DNA from: Prevotella sp. UBA1705
Lineage (GTDB): Bacteria > Bacteroidota > Bacteroidia > Bacteroidales > Bacteroidaceae
Length of the DNA stretch: 27,077 nucleotides
Assembly: GCA_002317385.1 (NCBI GenBank)
Contig: DCJH01000067.1
Coordinates: 98,467 to 125,543 of the forward strand
Direction: 5' to 3'
Each line of letters opens with the position of its first letter. Within the stretch, counting starts at the first letter, position 1. The translations under genes and the position numbers were made by a program. The notes below the pieces were generated by a model that worked only from the letters and a program-made list of their open reading frames with translations, was not told the DNA's origin and made no database searches. Shown here in pieces: positions 7,012 through 14,419 of this stretch.

Positions 7012-7638
7012 GGCTTAACTCTGTCGGAATGGGGTAGTTAGCTCATTTTTACCCCCTCTATTTTTCGCGTATTTCTCACCGGGAATATCCTTGTGCGGAA
7101 TAGGAGAGAAATGCGCAAAATTACCTTCTTTACAAATAATACGATTTTGCTTTAGCATACGTTAGCATTTAATCTTTAAAATTTAGGATTGCAAATGGTA
7201 AGAAAATATACGTTAATTTGTGAATTCAAACCATAGATTTGAAGATAGAAGGAAACTTTAAACATGGATATTTGAATATGAAAATACAAATCTTTAGATT
7301 TGCATAAGCGAATAAATACTATTTCATATATAGGAAATGGGGTTTAAGGTGCCAATAATCAACGCATTTCATATGTTGGCTATAGGTTTTTATCCCATTT
7401 GCATATGTATATAGAGGGAATATGTGAATATGCCGAGGGACATGCCACTCATAGTTGATAATACTATGCTATTAATCAGTTAATTGCAAGTTTTAGATGC
7501 AATAAAAGTTGGATTGCTATTTAATCGGTTTATTCACGTTTGCAAATGCAAACCGCATTAATATCAAATGGAATTTTGTTTTGTATATATTTGTAGGTAT
7601 AAACTCGTATTTTAAGTATGCAAATTTAATAGTTTTGT
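7012..7638. other. AT-rich intergenic region with palindromes, no gene seen
   Basis: About 630 bp of clearly AT-rich DNA between holA and the XRE regulator, with no open frame of note on either strand. It contains several short palindromes built on CAAAT/ATTTG. These are TTCAAA-7-TTTGAA (7225-7243), CAAATCT-2-AGATTTG (7287-7302) and GTTTGCA-2-TGCAAAC (7538-7553). Further ATTTGCAT-like words and a TATATTTG box occur at 7586-7593. It could be the operator region of the downstream regulator, a small-RNA locus or the remains of a lost gene. No DnaA-box cluster is visible. Confidence 0.5.
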
Positions 7639-7670
7639 TTTGGATATCCGAATATTTTGCTTTAACTTTG
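7639..7670 (+). promoter_or_regulatory. Full -33/-7 promoter of the XRE regulator gene
   Basis: TTTG (7639-7642), a 20-bp spacer and TAACTTTG (7663-7670) match the Bacteroidota consensus TTTG-N19-21-TAnnTTTG exactly. The ATG is 62 bp downstream, leaving a leader of roughly 55 nt. Confidence 0.8.
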
Positions 7671-7732
7671 TGAACTGTATGGAATAGCCGTGAAATAGGC
7701 GTTTTGAGGCCTGATCACGTAAAAATGACGAT

Positions 7733-8197
7733 ATGAAAGATCGAATTAGAAAGATAATGGAGAGTCAACACATGACTCAAAAAGTGTTTGCTCAGTTCAC
7801 CGGAATATCAGAAGGATCATTAAGCGGGGTGTTCAATGGTAGGACTCGGCCCACCATTCAGATGGTTGAATCCATCCACGAACGTCTCCCTCATGTTTCT
7901 GTGGAGTGGATCATGTTTGGAACGGGTGCGATGTACACCGACGGACCAGCAGCATCTCCTGCCGCTGGCGAAGATAGCGAGGCTTCAAATCTCGGAGAAG
8001 GAAGTGGTTCTTTCGGAGGTCAGACACCTACCCTTTTTGAGGTTCAGGACGGGCCTGCGATAATTGGTGCAGAACCGACACCACAAAACATACAGAAAAC
8101 AGTGGTGAAATATATTGATAAACCAGAGCGTCACATCACAGAGATACGCATTTTCTTTGATGATCAGACCTGGGAAACGTTTGAACCTAAGAAATAA
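7733..8197 (+). CDS. XRE-family helix-turn-helix regulator
   Basis: A 154-residue protein. Residues about 1-65 are an HTH_3/XRE DNA-binding domain: MKDRIRKIMESQHMTQKVFA, then the recognition region ISEGSLSGVFNGRTRPT. The VEWIMFGTGAMY segment resembles the helix after the HTH in phage CI-type repressors. Residues about 72-120 are a Ser/Gly/Glu-rich linker, and the C-terminal 35 residues (KYIDKPERHITEIRIFFDD) form a short beta-type tail. There is no LexA-type peptidase domain. The long palindrome-bearing upstream region suggests self-regulation, which is inference. It does not share an operon with pyrKD, which has its own promoter. Confidence 0.82.
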   Translation: MKDRIRKIMESQHMTQKVFAQFTGISEGSLSGVFNGRTRPTIQMVESIHERLPHVSVEWIMFGTGAMYTDGPAASPAAGEDSEASNLGEGSGSFGGQTPTLFEVQDGPAIIGAEPTPQNIQKTVVKYIDKPERHITEIRIFFDDQTWETFEPKK

Positions 8198-8238
8198 TAT
8201 TTAATATTCTTTCTCAGAATAATAAGCAAAAAAATAGC

Positions 8239-8270
8239 TATCTTTGCATGCAGTTAATCCATCAAAGATA
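8239..8270 (+). promoter_or_regulatory. pyrKD promoter with mirrored box
   Basis: TATCTTTG followed by CA (8239-8246) is a -7 box 29 bp before the pyrK ATG. Its inverse, CAAAGATA, occurs at 8263-8270, giving an 8-bp inverted repeat with a 16-bp centre that spans the expected start site. The layout resembles that at 5848-5881, although no minus-strand gene starts here. Confidence 0.55.
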
Positions 8271-8275
8271 GATTT

Positions 8276-9049
8276 ATGAACAGATACTGTCGTGACCTGA
8301 GAGTAAGTTCGGTGGAAAGGTTGAGCCCCAAGCATGTTTTGCTGAAGGTTACTCAGGCTGAACCTTTTCCTGAAATGCTTCCAGGTCAGTTTGTAGAAGT
8401 ACGGGTCGACCATTCCCCGACCACCTTACTTCGCCGCCCTATTTCCGTAAACCTTGTTGATAAGACCAATAATGAGATGTGGCTTATGGTCGCAGCGGTT
8501 GGCGAAGGCACCAAAGAGATGGCGCAGTTGCAACCCGGCGACACGATGAACTGCTTGTTCCCGTTGGGCCGTGGCTTCACCGGGCCAGAGCAGCTCCAGG
8601 GCAAAAAGGTGCTGTTGGTGGGCGGAGGCGTAGGCGTTGCGCCCATGCTGTTCCAGGGGCAGCGCATCTATGAGGCTGGCGGTAAGCCCTATTTTCTCTT
8701 GGGTGCCCGTAAAGCCGAGGATCTGTTGGAACTTGATTATTTCAAGAAGATAGGCGAAGTCTACGTCACCACCGAGGACGCGTCGGCGGGAGAAAAGGGT
8801 TTTGTGACCAATCATTCTATCTTGCAGCAAGAGCAATTCGACTTCATCCAAACCTGTGGACCCAAGCCCATGATGGTTGCTGTGGCCCGATATGCCCGTG
8901 AGAAGGGCATTGAGTGTGAAGCCTCATTAGAGAATCTGATGGCCTGCGGTATCGGTGCCTGTCTCTGCTGCGTGGAGAAGACCGACGAGGGCAATCTTTG
9001 TGTGTGTACCGAGGGGCCGGTGTTTAATATTAAGAAGCTATTATGGTAG
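8276..9049 (+). CDS. pyrK: Dihydroorotate dehydrogenase B, electron-transfer subunit
   Basis: A 257-residue FAD/[2Fe-2S] subunit that passes electrons from PyrD to NAD+ in pyrimidine synthesis. Residues about 1-100 are the FAD-binding barrel, with RRPISVN at 53-59. Residues about 108-215 are the NAD-binding domain, with VGGGVGVAPM (115-124) and TCGPKPM (193-199). The [2Fe-2S] cysteines are 224, 229, 232 and 244, in the C-x4-C-x2-C-x11-C pattern of PyrK. The gene overlaps pyrD by 7 bp, so the two subunits are translationally coupled. Confidence 0.95.
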   Translation: MNRYCRDLRVSSVERLSPKHVLLKVTQAEPFPEMLPGQFVEVRVDHSPTTLLRRPISVNLVDKTNNEMWLMVAAVGEGTKEMAQLQPGDTMNCLFPLGRGFTGPEQLQGKKVLLVGGGVGVAPMLFQGQRIYEAGGKPYFLLGARKAEDLLELDYFKKIGEVYVTTEDASAGEKGFVTNHSILQQEQFDFIQTCGPKPMMVAVARYAREKGIECEASLENLMACGIGACLCCVEKTDEGNLCVCTEGPVFNIKKLLW

Positions 9050-9948
9050 ATTTAAATGTAAAGATAAATCAGTTGCATCTCACCAATCCCGTGATGACTG
9101 CAAGTGGTACTTTCGGCTACGGATTAGAGTTTCAGGACCTCGTTCCGCTGGAGGAGATTGGCGCAATCATCGTCAAGGGCACGACGCTTCTGCCCCGCGA
9201 GGGCAACGACTATCCCCGCATGGCTGAGACACCTGCCGGTATGCTCAACTGCGTGGGACTGCAGAATAAGGGCGTGGACTATTTCTGCGAGCACATTTAT
9301 CCACAGATCAAGGATATCAAGTCGAAGATGATTGTGAACGTGAGCGGCAATTCGCCCGAGAATTATGCCGAATGTGCCGCCAAGATCGACGCGTTGGAGA
9401 ATATCCCTGCCATCGAGTTGAATATCTCCTGTCCCAATGTGGAGGGTGGTGGCATGGCTTTCGGCGTGTCGTGTGCGAGCGCTGAGAGCGTGGTGCGCGC
9501 CGTTCGTCAGGCTTATCACAAGACCCTCATCGTGAAACTTTCGCCCAATGTGACCGACATTGCAGATATTGCGCGTGCCTGCGAAGCAGAGGGAGCCGAC
9601 TCCATCTCGCTCATCAACACGCTCATGGGAATGGCTATCGACATTGAGCGCAGGCAGCCCAAGCTGAGCATCAGGACCGGCGGACTGAGTGGTCCGGCCG
9701 TGAAACCCATTGCCGTGCGCATGGTGTGGGATGTGGCCCAGGCCGTGAAGGTGCCTGTAATAGGCCTTGGTGGCATCATGAATGCGGAAGATGCCATCGA
9801 GTTTTTCATGGCGGGAGCATCGGCCATACAGATCGGCACGGCCAACTTTATAGACCCGGCGGTCACTCTGAAGGTGAAAAACGGCATTATAGATTGGCTC
9901 GAACGCCATGGCTGCCGGAGCCTGCAAGAAATCGTCGGAGTGGTCTGA
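9043..9948 (+). CDS. pyrD: Dihydroorotate dehydrogenase B, catalytic subunit
   Basis: A 301-residue class 1B enzyme that oxidises dihydroorotate to orotate using FMN, with PyrK as partner. The catalytic Cys130 of ELNISCPN identifies class 1 and excludes the membrane-bound class 2, which uses Ser. Lys45 (IIVKGTT) and Lys165 (LIVKLSPNV) are flavin and active-site lysines, and VIGLGGIM and AIQIGTANF form the phosphate-binding end of the barrel. The start overlaps the end of pyrK. The transcript probably ends at the strong hairpin at 10179-10215. Confidence 0.96.
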   Translation: MVDLNVKINQLHLTNPVMTASGTFGYGLEFQDLVPLEEIGAIIVKGTTLLPREGNDYPRMAETPAGMLNCVGLQNKGVDYFCEHIYPQIKDIKSKMIVNVSGNSPENYAECAAKIDALENIPAIELNISCPNVEGGGMAFGVSCASAESVVRAVRQAYHKTLIVKLSPNVTDIADIARACEAEGADSISLINTLMGMAIDIERRQPKLSIRTGGLSGPAVKPIAVRMVWDVAQAVKVPVIGLGGIMNAEDAIEFFMAGASAIQIGTANFIDPAVTLKVKNGIIDWLERHGCRSLQEIVGVV

Positions 9949-10178
9949 GCTACGCCCTATTATATAATAAGGTGTAAGAAATGGTGTGGGGCGAAGGCTG
10001 AAATCGGTTGCCAGCCATGTCCCGAGGCAGCATGAAGTCCCATCCTTAGTAGCATGATTCACCAAAAAGTCTGCAAAGATTTGTCCATGACCATGGGCTG
10101 ATAAGCAAATGTCAGCTACCCGAAATCAGGGCTTTCCGGCCAAAAAGCCTGCAGCAATATCCTTGATGAAACCATATC

Positions 10179-10221
10179 AAAAGTGGGAGTTACCGCATTG
10201 GTAACTCCCACTTTTGTTTTT
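10179..10221. terminator. Bidirectional terminator between pyrD and aroC
   Basis: A perfect 16-bp stem (10179-10194 with 10200-10215, loop GCATT) has A-rich left and T-rich right edges and lies between convergent pyrD and aroC. The 230 bp between the pyrD stop and this hairpin hold no gene that I can see. Confidence 0.9.
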
Positions 10222-10309
10222 ATTCCGTATTCCCAGCCAGCACGACGGGCTGAGGTCATCATGGCGAAATCATGCCGAGCCGACACTTCTCGTGCTCTGT
10301 TGCCCCCAC

Positions 10310-11386
10310 TTAAAGGTGGGTCGATTTGCCGAGCAAATAGTTGTCGAGCAGCACCATGGCCGTCATGGCCTCTACGATGGGCACGGCACGCGGCAATACA
10401 CAGGGGTCGTGACGCCCACGTGCATTGAGAATGGTGGGGTTGCCCTCTACGTCTACCGTGTGCTGTTCGCGCAGAATGGTAGACACCGGCTTAAAGGCCA
10501 CGCGGAAATAGATGTCCTGTCCGTTGGAGATGCCGCCCTGGATGCCTCCGCTGTGGTTGGTTGCGGTGGAGATACGACCATTGTCATTGATAAACACGTC
10601 GTTCTGCTCGCTCCCTCGCCAGCTCACGCCATCGAAGCCTTCGCCGTATTCAAATCCCTTCACCGCGTTGATACACAGCATCGCTGCGCCCAACTGCGCA
10701 TGGAGTTTATCAAATTCAGGCTCACCCAATCCGATGGGGCAGCCCTTCACCACGCAGGTGATTACGCCGCCGATGGTGTCGCCCTGGTCTTTCACCTCCA
10801 TGATGAGCTTCTCCATCTCCTTCGATTTCTCGGTGTCGGGACACCTCACCACACTGCTCTCCACCTTGGAGAGGTCGTAGAGATGGTAGTCGCGCTCGAG
10901 CTTGATGCCGCCCACCTGTGAGGTGTAGGCCTGCACGCTGATGCCCAGCTGGCGCAGGGCGAGCTTGGCCAGCGCACCTCCCACCACGCGGCTCAGCGTG
11001 ATGCGGGCCGACGAGCGGCCACCGCCGCGATGGTCGCGGATACCATATTTCTGGGTATAGGTGAAGTCGGAGTGCGACGGGCGGTAGAGCATGCGCATGT
11101 TGTCGTAGTCTTTCGAGTGCTGGTTGCGGTTGTAGACCACAAACCCGATGGGTACACCCGTGGTCTTTCCCTCAAACACTCCGCTGAGCAGCTTCACCTC
11201 GTCGGCCTCGTTGCGCGACGTGGTGACCTTGCTCTGCCCGGGTCTTCTTCTGGCCATCTCTCGCTGGATGAAATCCATGTCAATCTCTATGCCGGCCGGC
11301 ATACCGTCTACGATTCCTCCCACGGCCTCGCCATGACTCTCGCCAAAGGTGGTCAGGGTGAAGATCTTGCCAAAAGTATTCCTCAT
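10310..11386 (-). CDS. aroC: Chorismate synthase
   Basis: A 358-residue last enzyme of the shikimate pathway. It converts EPSP to chorismate with reduced FMN. The signatures are clear: GESHGEAVGG (15-24), the RPSHSDFTYTQKYGIRDHRG block with GGGRSSAR around residues 100-130, and GRHDPCVLPRA near the C terminus. Length is normal. It lies 72 bp downstream of slyD on the same strand, with a possible weak hairpin between (GCGGGGC with GCCCCGT, about 11432-11453). An unusually good Shine-Dalgarno sequence for this phylum (AGGAGAGAG) precedes the ATG. Chorismate feeds aromatic amino-acid synthesis, a loose link to the arylpyruvate genes at 18-24 kb. Confidence 0.97.
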   Translation of the reverse strand: MRNTFGKIFTLTTFGESHGEAVGGIVDGMPAGIEIDMDFIQREMARRRPGQSKVTTSRNEADEVKLLSGVFEGKTTGVPIGFVVYNRNQHSKDYDNMRMLYRPSHSDFTYTQKYGIRDHRGGGRSSARITLSRVVGGALAKLALRQLGISVQAYTSQVGGIKLERDYHLYDLSKVESSVVRCPDTEKSKEMEKLIMEVKDQGDTIGGVITCVVKGCPIGLGEPEFDKLHAQLGAAMLCINAVKGFEYGEGFDGVSWRGSEQNDVFINDNGRISTATNHSGGIQGGISNGQDIYFRVAFKPVSTILREQHTVDVEGNPTILNARGRHDPCVLPRAVPIVEAMTAMVLLDNYLLGKSTHL

Positions 11387-11458
11387 ATTCTCTCTCCTAT
11401 ATTAATATGGTATAATGCTATAGATAAACAGAGCGGGGCCTCTCAGCCCCGTCTCATC

Positions 11459-12121
11459 TTAGTTTTTGCAGCAGCACTGGCCGCCGTCTTCCTTGTCGCC
11501 GCATCCACATCCGCCTTCGCCGTGGTTTCCGCCGCATCCACATTCGCCGCCGTCGCCATTGCCACAGCGGCATCCGTCGCCTTCGTCGCCACCGCAACCG
11601 CAGTTTCCGCCGCATCCGCAGCCTTCGCCCTGACCGGTCACCTTGCCCACAAACTGGCTCAGCTCGTCGTTGGTGGCCTCGCGGTTTTCGTTGATCTTAC
11701 CCACAAAGTTGAGTGTGCGTCCGGCGAGAGGGTGGTTCAGGTCTACCGTCACGGCTGTGTCGGTCACGCTGGTCACCTGTCCGTTGAAGCGGTTGCCGTC
11801 CTCGTTCTGCAAGGGAATCACCGCACCTACGAATACGTTTTTCTCGTCAAACTGGCCGTCGATGTAGAACGTCTCCTTGTCGAGTTCCACCACGTGCTCG
11901 TCTGAATGCTCGCCATAGGCCTGTGCGGGGGTGAGCACAAAATCAAACTCACTGCCCTGCTCCAGGTCCACCACCTGGCGCTCAAAGGCGTCGAGCAGCA
12001 GGCCCAGGCCGCTGATGAAGGTAAACGGTTGGTCGGCTGTGGTCTCCTCGAGCAGCTCTTTCTTCCCATCGGTCACATCATAAAGCTGATACGACGCATT
12101 GATATATTTATTGGGTTTCAT
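11459..12121 (-). CDS. slyD: FKBP-type peptidyl-prolyl isomerase SlyD with Cys-rich metal-binding tail
   Basis: A 220-residue SlyD-type foldase and metallochaperone. The FKBP domain (about 1-70 and 125-160) is interrupted by the insert-in-flap chaperone domain (about 70-125). The family motifs FISGLGLLLDAFE and DLNHPLAGRTLNFVGKI are present. The C-terminal tail (about 165-220) has 13 cysteines in GCGCGG-type repeats with scattered Asp, Glu and one His, ending CCCKN. Such tails bind nickel and other soft metals in SlyD. E. coli SlyD tails use more His, so this one is notably Cys/Gly-rich. It has its own TATCTTTG promoter box, and aroC lies downstream. Confidence 0.93.
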   Translation of the reverse strand: MKPNKYINASYQLYDVTDGKKELLEETTADQPFTFISGLGLLLDAFERQVVDLEQGSEFDFVLTPAQAYGEHSDEHVVELDKETFYIDGQFDEKNVFVGAVIPLQNEDGNRFNGQVTSVTDTAVTVDLNHPLAGRTLNFVGKINENREATNDELSQFVGKVTGQGEGCGCGGNCGCGGDEGDGCRCGNGDGGECGCGGNHGEGGCGCGDKEDGGQCCCKN

Positions 12122-12154
12122 ACTTTTTTATTATTATTTGATTAATCCAATGTG

Positions 12155-12162
12155 CAAAGATA
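12155..12162 (-). promoter_or_regulatory. -7 box of slyD
   Basis: Minus-strand TATCTTTG followed by CA is 33 bp from the slyD ATG. No good -33 element is seen. Confidence 0.6.
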
Positions 12163-12294
12163 ATTGTTTTTTTTGGAAACAATGGGGTATTTACAAACTT
12201 TTGTTATTATCATGCCTATGTAGCATATGTGTCAGATATATTACTTGATATTAATCAAAATATTAGCTGTTTGCGTGCACAATATGCAAAATTA

Positions 12295-12326
12295 CTTGCG
12301 AAAAGCGTTGCGACCTACTATCTTTG
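12295..12326 (+). promoter_or_regulatory. Promoter of the small secreted protein gene
   Basis: CTTG (12295-12298), a 20-bp spacer and TATCTTTG (12319-12326), followed by CA, closely match the Bacteroidota promoter. The leader to the ATG at 12417 is about 85 nt, longer than that of its neighbours. Confidence 0.65.
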
Positions 12327-12416
12327 CATCAGAAATCAAGATGATTTCATAGGATAACAAGTTAAATGAGGGTCCGCAGTCACACGAGCAGGGCCCATTA
12401 AAAGAAAGGTAAGAAG

Positions 12417-12815
12417 ATGAAAAAGATTGTATTGACAATGGTCGCCATGATGTCTATGACACTGGCATTTGCAGGTAACGGTGATGGTAACACAACCAAG
12501 GGCGAGAAGACTCCCGAGGTTTCTGCCACCAACATGACCCAGAGCTACGATATGACTCTGAACTATGGTTCGCTGGCTTCGGCCCTCGATCTGACCGATT
12601 ATCAGAAGCAGGCCGTGGAGATTATCCACAACAAGTTTGTGGGCGAGGTGAAGGACGCACAGAGCGCCGACGCTGCTGAGCGTCAGAGCCTGGTGAACAA
12701 GGCTGCCGATAAGGAGCTGCAGTTCATGAGCTACGTGCTCGACAACAAGCAGTATAACAAGTTTGCCAAGCTGCTCAACCTCACGTTGAACAACCGTGGC
12801 TTGCTGAACAAGTAA
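12417..12815 (+). CDS. Small secreted helical protein, unknown function
   Basis: A 132-residue protein with a signal peptide (MKKIVLTMVAMMSMTLAFA, cleavage about residue 19). A polar Gly/Asn/Thr linker follows. The rest is mostly helical: LDLTDYQKQAVEIIHNKF (about 58-75), an Ala/Asp/Glu-rich helix and LDNKQYNKFAKLLNLTLN (about 109-126). The 'add-residue, then YxKF-LLN' helical pattern recalls small periplasmic Spy/CpxP-like proteins, but no LTxxQ motif is present, so that link is weak. It is monocistronic, with its own promoter and terminator. Confidence 0.75.
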   Translation: MKKIVLTMVAMMSMTLAFAGNGDGNTTKGEKTPEVSATNMTQSYDMTLNYGSLASALDLTDYQKQAVEIIHNKFVGEVKDAQSADAAERQSLVNKAADKELQFMSYVLDNKQYNKFAKLLNLTLNNRGLLNK

Positions 12816-12841
12816 GAAATAGAGATTTGAGAGAAACCCAT

Positions 12842-12880
12842 AGGCGCATGTTCCGCAAGGAGCCTGCGCCTTTGTTTTGT
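12842..12880 (+). terminator. Terminator of the small secreted protein gene
   Basis: AGGCGCA (12842-12848) pairs with TGCGCCT (12865-12871), followed by a T-rich tail to 12880. It begins 26 bp after the stop codon. Confidence 0.75.
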
Positions 12881-12954
12881 CAGGATGATTCATTGGAATT
12901 CATGTCGCTGATAATTGAAGATGATGGGGTAAAGGGGACTTTTCTGCCCCGTTT

Positions 12955-13260
12955 CATGGGGTCTTGGGGGGCGTTTCGATGAGTCGATGGGGCGATGAGG
13001 CCCTTTTCGCGTGGCCAAAAGGGCTTTTTCGTGTGGCGATAAGGCAGATATTGTGGTGCCATAAGGTACTCATCGCGAGAAGTTTAGCTGGTTTTCTCGG
13101 CAGATGGAAAGGGTAGATGATGATAAGGCTCTGTGGGACAGGGAGTTGCTCTGAGGCCATTTTTCGTCGATTTTCCGGCCTGCGTGGGGCGGGAGGCGCA
13201 TTTTGCGCCGTCGTCGGGTCGGTATTCAAGATATTTCATTGGGAATTAATCGTCTTCGCT
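12955..13260. repeat. GGCCCTTTTCGC-containing intergenic element, copy A
   Basis: This 0.3-kb stretch shares several short blocks, in the same order, with 26281-26545. They include a 21-nt block with one mismatch (12996-13016 against 26335-26355), CTCTGAGGCC and an AT-rich TTCAA-N2-TATTTCAT block (13225 against 26519). The whole 12881-13470 interval has no convincing gene. A 103-residue open frame in it is compositionally odd and lacks a promoter. Confidence 0.5.
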
Positions 13261-13473
13261 TATCGAAGAGCGGACGGTCTGTTCCCTATGATGATTGTCG
13301 CACAGAGAGTATGCTGTGGTCACAGAGACTGGCGCGACGATCCATGCAATAGCTTGAAGAGTTCTCTGTGTGCCAGTTCTACCACCGCACAACCCCCATG
13401 TTCTCTCCTCGCTCCTCCATGCGAATGATGATGCCCCACGTGCCTCTTATCTTGAAAACCATTACTTTTAGGT

Positions 13474-13505
13474 ATTGTGGCATCAAACAAAACCAACTAA
13501 CTTTG
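13474..13505 (+). promoter_or_regulatory. Promoter of the flavodoxin gene
   Basis: ATTG (13474-13477), a 20-bp spacer and TAACTTTG (13498-13505), followed by CA, lie 36 bp before the ATG. Confidence 0.7.
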
Positions 13506-13541
13506 CAACCGTAAACAAACAACGATTAAAGCTTAAGATAT

Positions 13542-14030
13542 ATGAGTAAGACGATTGTAGTATACGGTTCATCAACCGGAACATGCGAGGCCATCGCACA
13601 AACCATCGGCGAGAAGCTGGGCGCCGAGGTGATCGAAGTAACCAAGCTCAGCGCCGGGCAGCTCGAAGCTGCCGACAATATCCTTTTGGGCTCATCTACA
13701 TGGGGCGGCGGCGAACTACAGGACGACTGGTTCGACGGTGTGAATGTGGTGAAGAGCGCCAAGCTCGCAGGCAAGAAGGTGGCCATCTTCGGTTGCGGCG
13801 ACTCGTCTTCCTACTCCGATACGTTCTGCAGTGCCATGAAGGAGCTGCGCGACGCAGCCGTCGATGCTGGTGCCACCGTGGTGGGTGCTGTGTCGACCGA
13901 CGGCTATACCTACGACGATTCCGACGCCGTGGAAGACGGAAAGTTTGTGGGTCTGCCCCTCGACGACGTGAACGAAGACGACAAGACAGAGGAGCGCATC
14001 GACGCTTGGCTGTCCACACTCGGCCTCTAA
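13542..14030 (+). CDS. Flavodoxin
   Basis: A 162-residue FMN electron carrier that can replace ferredoxin in low-potential reactions. The phosphate loop is SSTGTCEAIA (10-19). The isoalloxazine ring is flanked by Trp54 in SSTWGGGELQDDW and Tyr91 in GCGDSSSYSDTFC. The acidic C-terminal half (DDSDAVEDGKF, DDVNEDDKTEERI) is typical of long-chain flavodoxins, which this matches in length. It has its own promoter. A possible electron partner in the window is the indolepyruvate oxidoreductase at 22-24 kb, but the link is only inference. Confidence 0.95.
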   Translation: MSKTIVVYGSSTGTCEAIAQTIGEKLGAEVIEVTKLSAGQLEAADNILLGSSTWGGGELQDDWFDGVNVVKSAKLAGKKVAIFGCGDSSSYSDTFCSAMKELRDAAVDAGATVVGAVSTDGYTYDDSDAVEDGKFVGLPLDDVNEDDKTEERIDAWLSTLGL

Positions 14031-14246
14031 ACACCATCCCCCCGAGGGAAACACCCCATGATTCGACTGTAAATAGTGATTTCGCATACTCAAAGATAAC
14101 AGCAATTTGCCTTTGTAGGCATGATTTTCAACGTTTAATTAGAGCCAAATCATAGCAAAACCGTCACAAGGTAGCTATAAAGATTAACGCATAATGTTTT
14201 TGTATACTATGTAATAGCCTCGCTGCGAAGCGGGGCTTTTATTTTG
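14031..14246 (+). terminator. Long 3' region of the flavodoxin gene with terminator at 14216-14246
   Basis: AGCCTCGCT (14216-14224) pairs with AGCGGGGCT (14229-14237, one T-G pair), followed by a TTTTATTTT tail. It lies 186 bp after the flavodoxin stop, so the transcript would have a long 3' untranslated region or a separate small RNA may end here. No open frame or promoter was seen between 14031 and 14215 on this strand. Confidence 0.7.
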
Positions 14247-14419
14247 CCTGTCACCGACTCATTTCTGCCCAAGGGCTTAGTCAGCGAGGAGCGAGGCGGT
14301 GGGAGCGATAAGAATATTTAACGTAGGCATGGCCCTAAAATCCATTTTTTTTCATAATATTGCAAAAAAAGAAACGGCATTCGGCCTTAGAGCCGCTTAC
14401 ATCTATTACTATAGCGCAA

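Noticed and set aside
7012..7638. Possible chromosome replication origin because of AT-richness and closeness to holA
   Set aside because: No cluster of DnaA boxes (TTATCCACA or its complement) is visible and dnaA is not nearby.
8201..8220. Hairpin TATTCT-TTCTC-AGAATA after the XRE gene as terminator
   Set aside because: Only 6 AT-rich base pairs and no T-run follow, so it is too weak to call.
13117..13428. A 103-codon open frame in the gap before flavodoxin
   Set aside because: It overlaps the repeat element, has a Cys/Arg-heavy composition, no promoter box and no motif.
14091..14098. A minus-strand TATCTTTG box after flavodoxin
   Set aside because: No -33 element at the right spacing and no minus-strand gene follows. 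It could at most start an antisense RNA, which cannot be shown here.
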